From: Acidimicrobiaceae bacterium
Lineage (GTDB): Bacteria > Actinomycetota > Acidimicrobiia > Acidimicrobiales > Palsa-688
Assembly (NCBI GenBank): GCA_030838025.1
Contig: JAUTXM010000036.1
Location: forward strand, 1-8,387
Direction of reading: 5' to 3'
DNA length: 8,387 nt
Both the position numbers and the translations under genes were made by a program. Below, one piece after another: positions 1 through 7,653 of this stretch. Position 1 is the stretch's first letter, and each line of letters opens with the position of its first letter. A model generated the notes under the pieces. That model saw nothing but the letters and a program-made list of their open reading frames with translations. It had not been told where the DNA came from and made no database searches.

Positions 1-195
1 GCGCCGGGGGAGATCAGCTACTCCAAGATGCGGGCCATCCGGAGGTGGCAGAGCCAGACGGAACGACCTACGTCGTCCGGCTGCGTCGGACTGGTGTCAA
101 GCCTTTCAGAGGCGACCAGGTGGTCCGTTCCGTTCACCTCGGTGCTGTACGTTCTGCGGCGACGGAGGGGATGGCCGGTCGAGGTGGGCCTATGA
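1..195 (+). pseudogene. possible remnant of a 13E12/DUF222-type protein
   Basis: The frame starting at base 1 is open to a TGA at 193-195, about 64 residues, with its beginning outside the window. The first residues (APGEISYSKMRAIRR) resemble the 'GELSYSKVRAITRV' segment that I know from actinobacterial DUF222 (13E12-repeat, HNH-associated) proteins. After about residue 16 nothing recognisable follows in this frame. Another frame (3-200) is also open and unrecognised. I infer a truncated or decayed gene end and not an intact gene. The match is short and from memory, so the stretch could also be non-coding. Confidence 0.25.
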
Positions 196-299
196 ATTGA
201 CCAGCGACCGCGTTAAGGGAGCGTAAATGTTTGGCGTCCCGCATATAGGGCGCGTAAATGTCGATGGACAGCCGGTGGCGGCAACGGTACGACAGACCT
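196..299 (+). promoter_or_regulatory. probable kdp operon control region
   Basis: This is the only non-coding stretch upstream of the chain of genes, so the operon promoter probably lies here or just upstream. It has a TTGACC at 197-202 that could be a -35 element, but no convincing -10 hexamer at the usual spacing. The only other AT-rich candidate is CATATAGG at 242-249. A 10-bp direct repeat sits at 221-230 and 252-261. I see no recognisable riboswitch (I looked for ydaO/c-di-AMP-like segments) and no attenuator hairpin. The function is inferred from position. Confidence 0.35.
221..261 (+). repeat. 10-bp direct repeat GCGTAAATGT, possible operator
   Basis: GCGTAAATGT occurs at 221-230 and again at 252-261, a 31-bp period or close to three helical turns, in front of the first gene. 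Such spacing is typical of paired regulator sites on one face of the DNA. The second copy covers the alternative start at 258, which favours the start at 300 for the first gene. Binding by a KdpE-like or other regulator is inference; no consensus was available to compare with. Confidence 0.35.
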
Positions 300-503
300 A
301 TGACGGATCTGTTGTTTGTGGCTATGTTGGTGGGGTTCTTTCTGCTGGCCGGTCTGTTCGTCCGGGGCTGCGATCGGATCGTGGGCACTGACGAGGAAAC
401 ACCGACCGCCTCGACACCCGCGACGATCGAGGCCGAGCACAACGAGCACAACGAGCACGCCGAGCACCACGGGCACAACGAGCACAAGGAGGTGGCCGCA
501 TGA
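300..503 (+). CDS. small His-rich single-span membrane protein, first gene of the kdp operon
   Basis: This is a 67-residue protein beginning MTDLLFVAMLVGFF. One hydrophobic segment covers about residues 4-21 and is followed by RGCDRIVG. Similar short proteins with an N-terminal span and a 'CDR' motif are, from memory, common just before kdpF in actinobacteria and acidobacteria; their role is not known to me. The basic residues after the span suggest that the tail is cytoplasmic. The tail (residues 46-63) is six tripeptides of the EHN type with seven histidines, encoded by a 9-bp repeat. The stop overlaps the kdpF start (ATGA at 500-503), so it is translated with the pump genes. An alternative ATG at 258 would add 14 polar residues with a weak AGGG before it. 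I prefer 300 because the family normally starts right before the span and 258 lies within the direct repeat. Metal binding by the tail is a guess. Confidence 0.75.
   Translation: MTDLLFVAMLVGFFLLAGLFVRGCDRIVGTDEETPTASTPATIEAEHNEHNEHAEHHGHNEHKEVAA
435..488 (+). repeat. six tandem 9-bp units GAGCACNNN encoding a His-rich tail
   Basis: Six units of 9 bp follow one another. GAGCAC is followed by AAC, AAC, GCC or CAC, then one GGGCAC AAC unit and a final GAGCAC AAG. They read in frame as EHN-EHN-EHA-EHH-GHN-EHK at the C-terminus of the small membrane protein. The array is a short coding microsatellite that probably grew by slippage and could vary in copy number between strains. Confidence 0.85.
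486..493 (+). promoter_or_regulatory. strong Shine-Dalgarno site for kdpF
   Basis: AAGGAGGT lies 6 bases before the kdpF ATG at 500 and is a near-perfect anti-16S match. It sits inside the last codons of the preceding gene and is the strongest ribosome binding site in the window. This supports the 29-residue kdpF as a real gene. Confidence 0.8.
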
Positions 504-589
504 CCGGCGATGACGTCGTCGGCCTGATCATCGCGGTGCTGCTGCTCGGCTATTTGCTCTTCGCATTGCTGGCACCAGAGAAGTTGTAA
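500..589 (+). CDS. kdpF: KdpF, small stabilising subunit of the potassium pump
   Basis: The gene encodes 29 residues, the usual KdpF length: MTGDDVVGLIIAVLLLGYLL followed by FALLAPEKL. It is one membrane span (about residues 6-25) with the characteristic 'LLLGYLxxAL' pattern also found in Escherichia coli KdpF. In the family, KdpF packs against KdpA/KdpB in the inner membrane and stabilises the KdpFABC complex; it has no catalytic role. It starts in an ATGA overlap with the gene before it. Its TAA shares one base with the kdpA ATG (TAATG at 587-591), so the genes are translationally coupled. A strong AAGGAGGT precedes it. Identification rests on length, pattern and position. Confidence 0.93.
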   Translation: MTGDDVVGLIIAVLLLGYLLFALLAPEKL

Positions 590-2313
590 TGACGACCGCG
601 GGATGGGTTGAGTTGGCGATCCTGATCGCGGCCCTCGCGGTGACCACCCCGCTGCTGGGCGCCTACATGGCCAAGGTGTACGACCCCACATTGGGCCGGC
701 CTCGAGGCGACCGGGTGTTCTCGGCCATCGAGCGACCGATCTACCGGATCTGCCGGATCGACCCAGAGAGCGAGCAGCGGTGGAGCACCTACGCGTTGTC
801 GCTGCTGGCCTTCAGCCTGGTGTCGGTCCTGATCCTGTACGCCCAACTGCGACTGCAGGGGCATTTGCTCCTCAACCCTGACCGCTACAAAGGGATCGAA
901 CCGAAGCTGTCATTCAATACCGCCGTCAGTTTCTTGACCAACACCAACTGGCAGGCCTACGGCGACGGCGTGATGAGCCAGCTCAGCCAGATGACCGGCC
1001 TGGCGTTCCACAACTTCGTGTCCGCGGCCGCCGGGGCGGCGGTGGCGGTGGCCTTCATCCGGGGGCTGATCCGGCGCACGGCCGGCACCCTCGGCAACTT
1101 CTGGGTCGACCTCATCCGGACCTGTGTGCGAATTCTGCTGCCGCTGGCGTTCGTGGCCGCCATCGTGTTGATGAGCCAGGGCGTGATCGACAATTTCCAC
1201 GGCGCCCGGCCGGTCACCACCGTCGCCGGCCAGACCCAGACCATTCCGGGCGGGCCCTTGGCCAGCCAGGAAGCCATCAAGGAGGGGGGCCAAAACGGCG
1301 GCGGGTTCTTCGGCACCAACTCGGCGCACCCCTTCGAGAACCCCAACGGGGTGAGCAACCTGGTCGAGATCTGGCTGATGTTGGCCATCCCGTTCGCCTT
1401 CACCTACACCTTCGGGAAAATGGCCCGCAACCAGAAGCAGGGGTGGGTTGTGTTCGCCACCATGTTCGCGCTGTGGCTCGGAATGCTTCTCGTCATCGCA
1501 CCGCTCGAAGCCCGGGGGAGCCCGCTATTGACCATTGGTGGCGCGGATCAGCGGACCACGTCGTTGCAGGCGGGGGGAAACATGGAGGGCAAGGAGACCC
1601 GTTTCGGCCCGGTCGGCTGCGGATATTTCGCGGCCTCGACGACTAGCACCTCCGACGGCGCGGTCAACTGCCAGCACGACAGCCTGACGCCGATCGGCGG
1701 GGGCACCGCCCTGGTCAACATGATGTACGGCGAGATCAGCCCCGGAGGAACCGGGTCGGGCCTGTTCGGCATGCTGATCTTCGCTCTGCTGGCGGTCTTT
1801 ATCGCGGGGCTGATGGTGGGCCGCACACCCGAGTTCCTGGGCAAGAAGATCCAGGGGCCAGAAATGAAACTCGTCGTCCTCTATTTACTGCTCCCGGCGA
1901 TCCTCATCTTGGGCTTCGCCGGGGCGGCGATGCTCGTGCACAGCGCGTTGAACTCCCGCCTCAATACCGGTCCCCACGGCCTGAGCGAGATCGTGTACGC
2001 CTACACCGAGGCATTCAACAACAACGGCTCTGCCTTCGGCGGCCTCACCGCCAACACGGCGTGGTACGACACCACCCTCGGGATCGTGATGCTGGCCGGG
2101 CGCTTCCTCCCCATGATCGCGGTGCTGGCCATCGGCGGCTCGCTCGGCCGCAAGAAGGTGGTGCCCGCGACCGCGGGCACCTTCCCGACGGCCACGCCCC
2201 TGTTCGGCGGCCTGCTGTTCGGCGTGGTCATCATCGTCGTCGGGCTCACCTATTTCCCGGTCGTCGCCCTGGGACCGGCGGTCGAGCACCTCGCCGGCCA
2301 CTTCGGCTTGTAA
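589..2313 (+). CDS. kdpA: KdpA, potassium-binding and translocating subunit of KdpFABC
   Basis: This 574-residue polytopic membrane protein belongs to the superfamily of K+ transporters built from four M1-P-M2 repeats. It selects K+ from the outside and passes it through a tunnel to KdpB. All four pore loops can be seen: TNTNW at 117-121, GGQNGGGFFGTNSAHPFENP from 233, GEISPGGTGSGL at 381-392, and NNNGSAFGGL at 477-486. The conserved NMEGKE stretch before the third loop and GRTPEFLGKKI after it are also present. The length is close to the family norm (E. coli, 557). The start at 589 overlaps the kdpF stop; no strong Shine-Dalgarno is visible, so coupling probably drives initiation. The C-terminus is standard. 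I see no missing key residue, so the subunit is probably functional. Confidence 0.97.
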   Translation: MTTAGWVELAILIAALAVTTPLLGAYMAKVYDPTLGRPRGDRVFSAIERPIYRICRIDPESEQRWSTYALSLLAFSLVSVLILYAQLRLQGHLLLNPDRYKGIEPKLSFNTAVSFLTNTNWQAYGDGVMSQLSQMTGLAFHNFVSAAAGAAVAVAFIRGLIRRTAGTLGNFWVDLIRTCVRILLPLAFVAAIVLMSQGVIDNFHGARPVTTVAGQTQTIPGGPLASQEAIKEGGQNGGGFFGTNSAHPFENPNGVSNLVEIWLMLAIPFAFTYTFGKMARNQKQGWVVFATMFALWLGMLLVIAPLEARGSPLLTIGGADQRTTSLQAGGNMEGKETRFGPVGCGYFAASTTSTSDGAVNCQHDSLTPIGGGTALVNMMYGEISPGGTGSGLFGMLIFALLAVFIAGLMVGRTPEFLGKKIQGPEMKLVVLYLLLPAILILGFAGAAMLVHSALNSRLNTGPHGLSEIVYAYTEAFNNNGSAFGGLTANTAWYDTTLGIVMLAGRFLPMIAVLAIGGSLGRKKVVPATAGTFPTATPLFGGLLFGVVIIVVGLTYFPVVALGPAVEHLAGHFGL

Positions 2314-2325
2314 AGGACCAGCGAT

Positions 2326-4431
2326 ATGTCTGTCATCCCTGAAACGTCGACCATCATTTCCCCGCTGCCAGAGCCCCGGCCGCGCCCGCCCAAAGTGCGC
2401 ACCAAGCCCGGGGTGTCGCTCTTCGAGCCGAGCATCGTACGCCGGGCGGCACGCGACGCGATGGTGAAACTCAACCCCCGCCACCAGATCCGCAATCCGG
2501 TCATGTTCGTGGTCCTCGTGGGCAGCGTCTGGACGACGGTCCTCTTCGCTCGTGACCTGGGTAAGGCCACCACCTCTGACAGCGTGTTCGTCGCGCTGGT
2601 GGCTGCCTGGTTGTGGTTCACGGTCTTGTTTGCCAACTTCGCCGAGGCGGTGGCCGAAGGGCGTGGGAAGGCACAGGCCGACACGCTGCGAAAGACCCGC
2701 TCGCAGACCGTCGCCCACGTCCGTCATGCCGACGGCACGACGACCGATGTGGCGTCCACCGAGTTGACGATCGGCGACTTGTGCGTCGTCGGCCCGGGCG
2801 AGCTGATACCCGGTGACGGCGACGTCGTCGAAGGCATCGCCTCGGTCGACGAGTCAGCCATCACCGGGGAGTCGGCCCCCGTCATTCGGGAGTCGGGCGG
2901 AGATCGCTCCGCGGTGACCGGCGGTACCCGGGTGCTGTCGGACCTGATCGTCGTGAAGATCTCGACCCGCCCCGGTGAGAGCTTCATCGACCGCATGATC
3001 GCCCTGGTCGAGGGCGCCAGCCGCCAGAAGACGCCCAACGAGATCGCCCTCAACATCCTGCTGGCGGGACTGACCATCATCTTCTTGGTGGCGGTGGTCA
3101 CGCTGCAACCCTTCGCCCACTACTCCGACGCCGCCCAGAGCATCACCGTCCTGGTCGCCCTGCTCGTGTGCCTCATCCCGACGACGATCGGCGCCCTCCT
3201 GTCGGCCATCGGGATCGCCGGCATGGACCGGTTGGTGCAGCGCAACGTGCTGGCGATGTCGGGCCGGGCGGTGGAGGCGGCCGGCGACGTCTCGACGCTG
3301 CTGCTCGACAAGACGGGCACCATCACCTTCGGCAACCGCATGGCGTCGGAGTTCCTGCCGGTGGGCGGCTGCTCGGAAGCGACCCTGGCCGAGGTGGTGC
3401 TGCTGTCCTCACTGGCCGACGAGACCCCCGAGGGCCGTTCCATCGTGGCCCTCGCCAAGGACCGCTACGGGTTGGAGAGCCGGGAACTCCCCGGCGCCGA
3501 ACTGATCCCCTTCACCGCCCAGACCCGCATGTCGGGCATCGAGTGGGAGGGACGGTCCATCCGCAAGGGAGCGGCCGACTCGGTGCGCCGTTGGGTCGGG
3601 GAAAAGGGGGGCCCGCTGCCCGAGGACCTGGGTCCGATCGTCGAGCGCATCGCCATGTCGGGGGGCACCCCGTTGGTCGTGGCCGAAGGAAACGGCATTC
3701 TGGGCGTGATCCACTTGAAGGACACCATCAAGCCGGGCATGGTCGAGCGCTTCGCCGAGATGCGGCTCATGGGCATTCGCACCGTCATGATCACCGGGGA
3801 CAACCCCCTGACCGCCAAAGCCATCGCCGACGAGGCCGGCGTGGACGACTTTCTCGCCGAAGCCACCCCAGAGGACAAGATGGCCCGAATCCGGGCCGAG
3901 CAAGCGGGCGGGAACCTGGTGGCCATGACCGGCGACGGCACCAACGACGCCCCGGCACTGGCCCAGGCCGATGTCGGCGTGGCCATGAACACCGGCACCC
4001 AGGCGGCCAAGGAGGCCGGCAACATGGTCGACCTCGACTCCAATCCGACCAAGCTGCTGGAGATCGTCGAGATCGGCAAACAGCTGCTGATTACCCGCGG
4101 TTCGCTCACCACCTTCTCGATCGCCAACGACGTCGCCAAGTACTTCGCCATCATCCCGGCGATGTTCCAGAACGTGTTCCCGCCGTTGAAGACCCTCAAC
4201 ATCATGAAACTCGACAATCCGCACTCCGCGATCCTGAGTGCGGTCATCTTCAACGCCATCATCATCGTCCTGCTCATCCCCATCGCGTTGCGGGGTGTGA
4301 AGTTCCGACCGATGGGTGCCGCCGCGGTCCTTCGCCGCAATCTGTTGATCTATGGCGCGGGCGGCATCGTCGCTCCGTTCGTCGGCATCAAGCTCATCGA
4401 CGTGGTCATCGCCGGATTGGGGGTGAAGTGA
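2326..4431 (+). CDS. kdpB: KdpB, P-type ATPase subunit of KdpFABC
   Basis: This 701-residue P1A-type ATPase hydrolyses ATP to drive K+ uptake. TGES of the actuator domain is at 180-183, and Ser183 corresponds to E. coli Ser162, the inhibitory phosphorylation site. The M4 motif PTTIGAL begins at Pro285. The phosphorylated Asp328 lies in DKTGTIT, and the nucleotide domain has Phe396 in FTAQTRMSG and Lys414 in RKGA. The hinge motifs TGDN (490-493) and TGDGTNDAP (535-543) are present. In M5, Asp602 and Lys605 (NDVAK) match the E. coli Asp583/Lys586 pair. The N-terminus has about 20 extra proline- and arginine-rich residues before the conserved LFEPSIV, as is common in actinobacteria. The gene begins 12 bases after kdpA with AAAGGA at 2312-2317. 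It ends in a TGATG overlap with kdpC. It appears fully intact. Confidence 0.98.
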   Translation: MSVIPETSTIISPLPEPRPRPPKVRTKPGVSLFEPSIVRRAARDAMVKLNPRHQIRNPVMFVVLVGSVWTTVLFARDLGKATTSDSVFVALVAAWLWFTVLFANFAEAVAEGRGKAQADTLRKTRSQTVAHVRHADGTTTDVASTELTIGDLCVVGPGELIPGDGDVVEGIASVDESAITGESAPVIRESGGDRSAVTGGTRVLSDLIVVKISTRPGESFIDRMIALVEGASRQKTPNEIALNILLAGLTIIFLVAVVTLQPFAHYSDAAQSITVLVALLVCLIPTTIGALLSAIGIAGMDRLVQRNVLAMSGRAVEAAGDVSTLLLDKTGTITFGNRMASEFLPVGGCSEATLAEVVLLSSLADETPEGRSIVALAKDRYGLESRELPGAELIPFTAQTRMSGIEWEGRSIRKGAADSVRRWVGEKGGPLPEDLGPIVERIAMSGGTPLVVAEGNGILGVIHLKDTIKPGMVERFAEMRLMGIRTVMITGDNPLTAKAIADEAGVDDFLAEATPEDKMARIRAEQAGGNLVAMTGDGTNDAPALAQADVGVAMNTGTQAAKEAGNMVDLDSNPTKLLEIVEIGKQLLITRGSLTTFSIANDVAKYFAIIPAMFQNVFPPLKTLNIMKLDNPHSAILSAVIFNAIIIVLLIPIALRGVKFRPMGAAAVLRRNLLIYGAGGIVAPFVGIKLIDVVIAGLGVK

Positions 4432-5153
4432 TGCTGCGCCGCCAACTGGTCACGGGACTGCTCGTGACTGCCTGCCTGCTCGTGTTGCTCTGTGGTGTGT
4501 TTCCCCTGGCGGTGTGGGGGGTGGGGCAGTTGGCGTTCAACCACCAGGCCAACGGTTCGCTGGTGAAGGTGCATGGCAAGACGGTCGGCTCGTCGTTGAT
4601 CGGCCAGAGCTTTACGGACAACGCCGGCAACGCACTGCCCCAATTTTTCCAACCTCGGCCGTCGGCGGCCGGCAAGGGCTACGACGCGGGCGCCAGCGCC
4701 GGATCCAACCTGGGGCCGTCGAACCCCAACTTGATCGGCAACAACCTCGACGATCCGCAGAACAACCCGTATCGCACCCCGTCGGACCCCTATTGCGTCC
4801 CGGTTGGGGCCGATGGTGGCTACCAGAAGAACCCCGACGGCACGTATGCCTGCAACCCGAATACCGTGCCCGAACGGTCGATCGCCTACCGGCAACTCAA
4901 CGGCCTTGCCGCCGGCTCGCCCGTGCCCGTCGATGCCGTGACTGCGTCAGGGTCGGGACTCGATCCCGACATCTCGGTGGCCAATGCGCTCGACCAGGCT
5001 GGTCGAGTGGCCCAGGCCCGACACCTGCCCCCGGCCCAGGTGGTCGACCTGATCCACCGCCGCATCGACCACCGGGCATGGGGTGTCCTTGGGGAAGACA
5101 CCGTCAACGTCGTCGATCTCAACATCGCCCTCGATCGTCTCGGCGATGCCTAG
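4431..5153 (+). CDS. kdpC: KdpC, accessory subunit of KdpFABC with extended external loop
   Basis: KdpC has one N-terminal span (about residues 7-31) and a large extracytoplasmic domain that sits above KdpA and helps assemble the pump. The family signatures are present: GSSLIGQSF, QFFQPRPSAA, SNLGPSNP (92-99), VTASGSGLDPDIS, and the C-terminal WGVLGEDTVNVVDLNIALD. It has 240 residues against about 190 in E. coli. The excess is an insertion at about residues 102-147, between SNLGPSNP and the helix before the SGSGLDP motif, with cysteines at 122 and 141 that could form a disulfide. From memory, similar insertions occur in KdpC of some actinobacterial lineages. The ATG shares one base with the kdpB TGA. 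The last 8 bases overlap the kdpD start. Confidence 0.95.
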   Translation: MLRRQLVTGLLVTACLLVLLCGVFPLAVWGVGQLAFNHQANGSLVKVHGKTVGSSLIGQSFTDNAGNALPQFFQPRPSAAGKGYDAGASAGSNLGPSNPNLIGNNLDDPQNNPYRTPSDPYCVPVGADGGYQKNPDGTYACNPNTVPERSIAYRQLNGLAAGSPVPVDAVTASGSGLDPDISVANALDQAGRVAQARHLPPAQVVDLIHRRIDHRAWGVLGEDTVNVVDLNIALDRLGDA

Positions 5154-7653
5154 GGGGACGCTTCGGGTGTACCTGGGCGCCGCCCCGGGTGTGGGCAAGA
5201 CCTACGCCATGCTCTGTGAGGGGCGCCGCCGCCACGGTCGCGGCACCGACGTGATCGTGGGCCTGGTGGAAACCCACGGCCGGGCCCTGACCGAGGCGCA
5301 GGTCGGCGACTTGGAGGTCGTCCCCCGGGTCGAGATGACCTACCGGGACACCCAGTTTTCCGAGATGGACGTGGACGCGGTCGTCGCCCGCCGCCCCGAT
5401 TTGGCGCTGATCGACGAGCTGGCCCACACCAATGTTCCCGGTTCCCGGCACGAGAAGCGCTGGCAGGACGTCGAGGACATCCTGGCGGCCGGGATCGACG
5501 TCATCTCCACGGTGAACATCCAGCACCTCGAATCGGTCAACGACGTCGTCGAACGCATCACCGGCATCGTCCAGCGCGAGACGATCCCCGACTCGGTGGT
5601 GCGGGCCGCCGACCAGATCGAGCTGGTGGACATGTCGCCCGAAGCGCTGCGACGGCGCATGGCCCATGGGAACATCTACAACCCGGAAAAGATCGACGCC
5701 GCCCTGTCCAACTACTTCCGGCCCGGCAACCTGGCCGCACTCCGGGAACTGGCCCTGCTGTGGGTGGCCGACCGAGTCGAGGACTCGCTCCAGCAGTACA
5801 TGGCGGACCATGGCATCACCCGCCCCTGGGAAACCCGAGAGCGCGTCGTCGTCGCCATGTCCGGCGCCCCCGGCGGTGACGCGTTGATCCGCCGGGCCTC
5901 CCGCATGGCCCAGCGGGCCAAAGGCGAGCTCCTCGGCGTCCACGTCCGCGCCCACGACGGCCTGGCGGGGCCACCGTCGTCGCTGCTGGCCGAGCACCGA
6001 GCGCTGCTCGACGAACTCGGGGGCCGCTTTCACGACACGGTCGCCGCCGATCCCACCGCCGGGCTTCTCAGCTTCGCCCGAGCCGAACGGGCCACCCAAC
6101 TCGTCCTCGGCCACAGCCAGCGCTCCCGCTGGGCTCATCTGGCGCGCGGTTCGGTCGTGAGCCGGGTGATGCGCCAGAGCGGCGACATCGACGTCCACGT
6201 CATCTCCACCCGATCCTCGCAAGGCGAACAATCCGTTCTGCCGAAGAATCGCCGGCGATCGGTACTGAACTTGCCGGCCGACCGACAGATCCTGGGATGG
6301 TCCATCGCGGTGGTGGGCCTGCCGGTTCTGACCCTCGCGCTGGCCCATCTGCGAAGCCAGGTCACCCTGTCGGGCGATCTCTTGCTCTATCTGGCGTTGG
6401 TGGTCGGCGTGTCGGCCGCCGGCGGGACCTGGCCCGCCGTGGGCGCCGCCATCGCGGCCGACCTGCTGGCCAACTGGTTCTTCATCCCCCCGATTCACAC
6501 CCTGACGATCGGCGACACCGAAAACGTCGTGGCCCTCGTCGTGTTCCTCGCCGTCGCGGGGCTCGTGAGCTGGCTGGTCGGCTACGCCGCCCGCCGCAGC
6601 ACCGAGGCCGCCCGGGGTCGAGCCGAGGCCGCGACACTCCTGCGTCTTGCCGGCGCCCTGCTCAGCGACGACGACCCCCTCTTCGAAGTTGTCGGCCAGC
6701 TCCGGGCCACCTTCGGGTTCGGCGGGGTGAGCGTTCTCCGGCGCGACGAAACCGCAGCGTGGCACGCCCTGGCCGCCGCGGGTGACCACGCCCCCGACCA
6801 GCCCGAGCACGCGACCGACACCGTCGCCGTCGACGCCGACACCGTCGTTGCCATCGCGGGCGGCAACCTGAGCGGCGAGGACCGCCGGGTGCTCGGCGCC
6901 TTCACCGCCCAACTGGCGGTGGCGCTGCGCAGCCGGGCTCTGCAGGCCGACGCCGCCACCGCCACCGCCCTGTCGCAGGCCAACGACCTGCGCACTGCCC
7001 TGCTGCGCGCCGTCTCCCACGACTTGCGCACCCCCCTCGCCTCCATCAAGGCGTCGGCCACCAACCTGCTGGCCGACGACATCCGCTTGGCACCCGAAGC
7101 CATCCACGAACTGCTGGCCACCATCGACGGCGAGGCCGACCGCCTCGACACCCTCATTGGCAACCTGCTCGACATGAGCCGCCTGCAGAGCGGGACCTTC
7201 GAGTTGCTCACCCGCGACGTCGGGGTCGACGAGGTCGTCGCCCAGACGCTGGCCGGCCTGGGCGACCGCGCCACGCGGGTCGTCACGGAGGTCCCGGACA
7301 ACCTGCCGCGCATCCACACCGACGCGGCGCTGCTGGAACGGGCCGTGGCGAACGTCGTCGAGAATGCCATTTGTTGGTCGCCCGCCGACAAGGCGGTCCG
7401 GGTCCAGGCCTCGGCGTTCGGCGGTCTGGTCGAGCTTCGTGTCGTCGACCGGGGTCCGGGGATCGGCTCCGGGCAGCGCGAGGAGGTCTTCCAACCCTTC
7501 CAACGCGTGGGCGATGACCACACCGGCACCGGCGTCGGCCTCGGGTTGGCCGTGGCCCGAGGGTTCGTGGACGCGCTCGGCGGTGAGCTCACCGTCGACG
7601 ACACCGCCGGCGGAGGGACCACCATGACCTTCAGCTTCAAGGCCGCACCGTGA
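5146..7653 (+). CDS. kdpD: KdpD, osmosensitive K+ sensor histidine kinase
   Basis: The gene encodes 835 residues. An N-terminal KdpD domain has Walker A GAAPGVGKT (11-19) and the Walker B-like LALIDELAHTN (86-96). A universal-stress-protein-like domain follows (about 231-355), then four DUF4118 spans near 383-401, 410-425, 428-445 and 460-480. Next come a GAF-like segment (about 493-600), HisKA with the phospho-acceptor His625 in SHDLRTPL, and a HATPase domain with N-box Asn736/Asn740, G1 DRGPGIG (768-774) and G2 GVGLGL (796-801). In the family it senses K+ limitation and turgor, and phosphorylates KdpE. KdpD has also been described as a serine kinase acting on the KdpB TGES serine. I chose the ATG at 5146 because it places RGTLRVYLGAAPG at the usual N-terminus; a GTG at 5083 would add 21 residues inside kdpC. 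The FTAxY signature of c-di-AMP-binding KdpD is not seen. No disruption is visible. Confidence 0.96.
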   Translation: MPRGTLRVYLGAAPGVGKTYAMLCEGRRRHGRGTDVIVGLVETHGRALTEAQVGDLEVVPRVEMTYRDTQFSEMDVDAVVARRPDLALIDELAHTNVPGSRHEKRWQDVEDILAAGIDVISTVNIQHLESVNDVVERITGIVQRETIPDSVVRAADQIELVDMSPEALRRRMAHGNIYNPEKIDAALSNYFRPGNLAALRELALLWVADRVEDSLQQYMADHGITRPWETRERVVVAMSGAPGGDALIRRASRMAQRAKGELLGVHVRAHDGLAGPPSSLLAEHRALLDELGGRFHDTVAADPTAGLLSFARAERATQLVLGHSQRSRWAHLARGSVVSRVMRQSGDIDVHVISTRSSQGEQSVLPKNRRRSVLNLPADRQILGWSIAVVGLPVLTLALAHLRSQVTLSGDLLLYLALVVGVSAAGGTWPAVGAAIAADLLANWFFIPPIHTLTIGDTENVVALVVFLAVAGLVSWLVGYAARRSTEAARGRAEAATLLRLAGALLSDDDPLFEVVGQLRATFGFGGVSVLRRDETAAWHALAAAGDHAPDQPEHATDTVAVDADTVVAIAGGNLSGEDRRVLGAFTAQLAVALRSRALQADAATATALSQANDLRTALLRAVSHDLRTPLASIKASATNLLADDIRLAPEAIHELLATIDGEADRLDTLIGNLLDMSRLQSGTFELLTRDVGVDEVVAQTLAGLGDRATRVVTEVPDNLPRIHTDAALLERAVANVVENAICWSPADKAVRVQASAFGGLVELRVVDRGPGIGSGQREEVFQPFQRVGDDHTGTGVGLGLAVARGFVDALGGELTVDDTAGGGTTMTFSFKAAP

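Noticed and set aside
170..257. Possible riboswitch or attenuator before the operon
   Set aside because: Only a very short GGCC stem can be drawn, and none of the conserved segments of a c-di-AMP (ydaO) riboswitch could be found.
227..391. Open frame of 54 residues starting MFGVPHIGRV, preceded by AAGGGAG
   Set aside because: It has a good ribosome binding site but overlaps the small membrane protein gene in another frame, has no recognisable features and ends inside it. A short leader peptide is possible but unsupported.
134..691. Minus-strand frame of 185 residues across the start of the operon
   Set aside because: It contains Cys/Ser/Leu repeats that are simply the complement of the GAGCAC repeat. 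It overlaps three supported + strand genes.
1885..2727. Minus-strand frame of 280 residues opposite kdpA and kdpB
   Set aside because: It is a His/Arg/Gly-rich shadow frame with no domain, lying opposite conserved coding sequence.
3168..4430. Upstream extension of the kdpC frame through the second half of kdpB
   Set aside because: The extension is Arg/Gly/His-rich out-of-frame translation of kdpB. Real KdpC begins at the ATG at 4431, just before its membrane span.
5083..5145. GTG start 21 codons upstream of the chosen kdpD start
   Set aside because: The added residues are Ser/Thr-rich out-of-frame kdpC sequence. KdpD homologues begin directly before the RVYLGAAPGVGKT motif.
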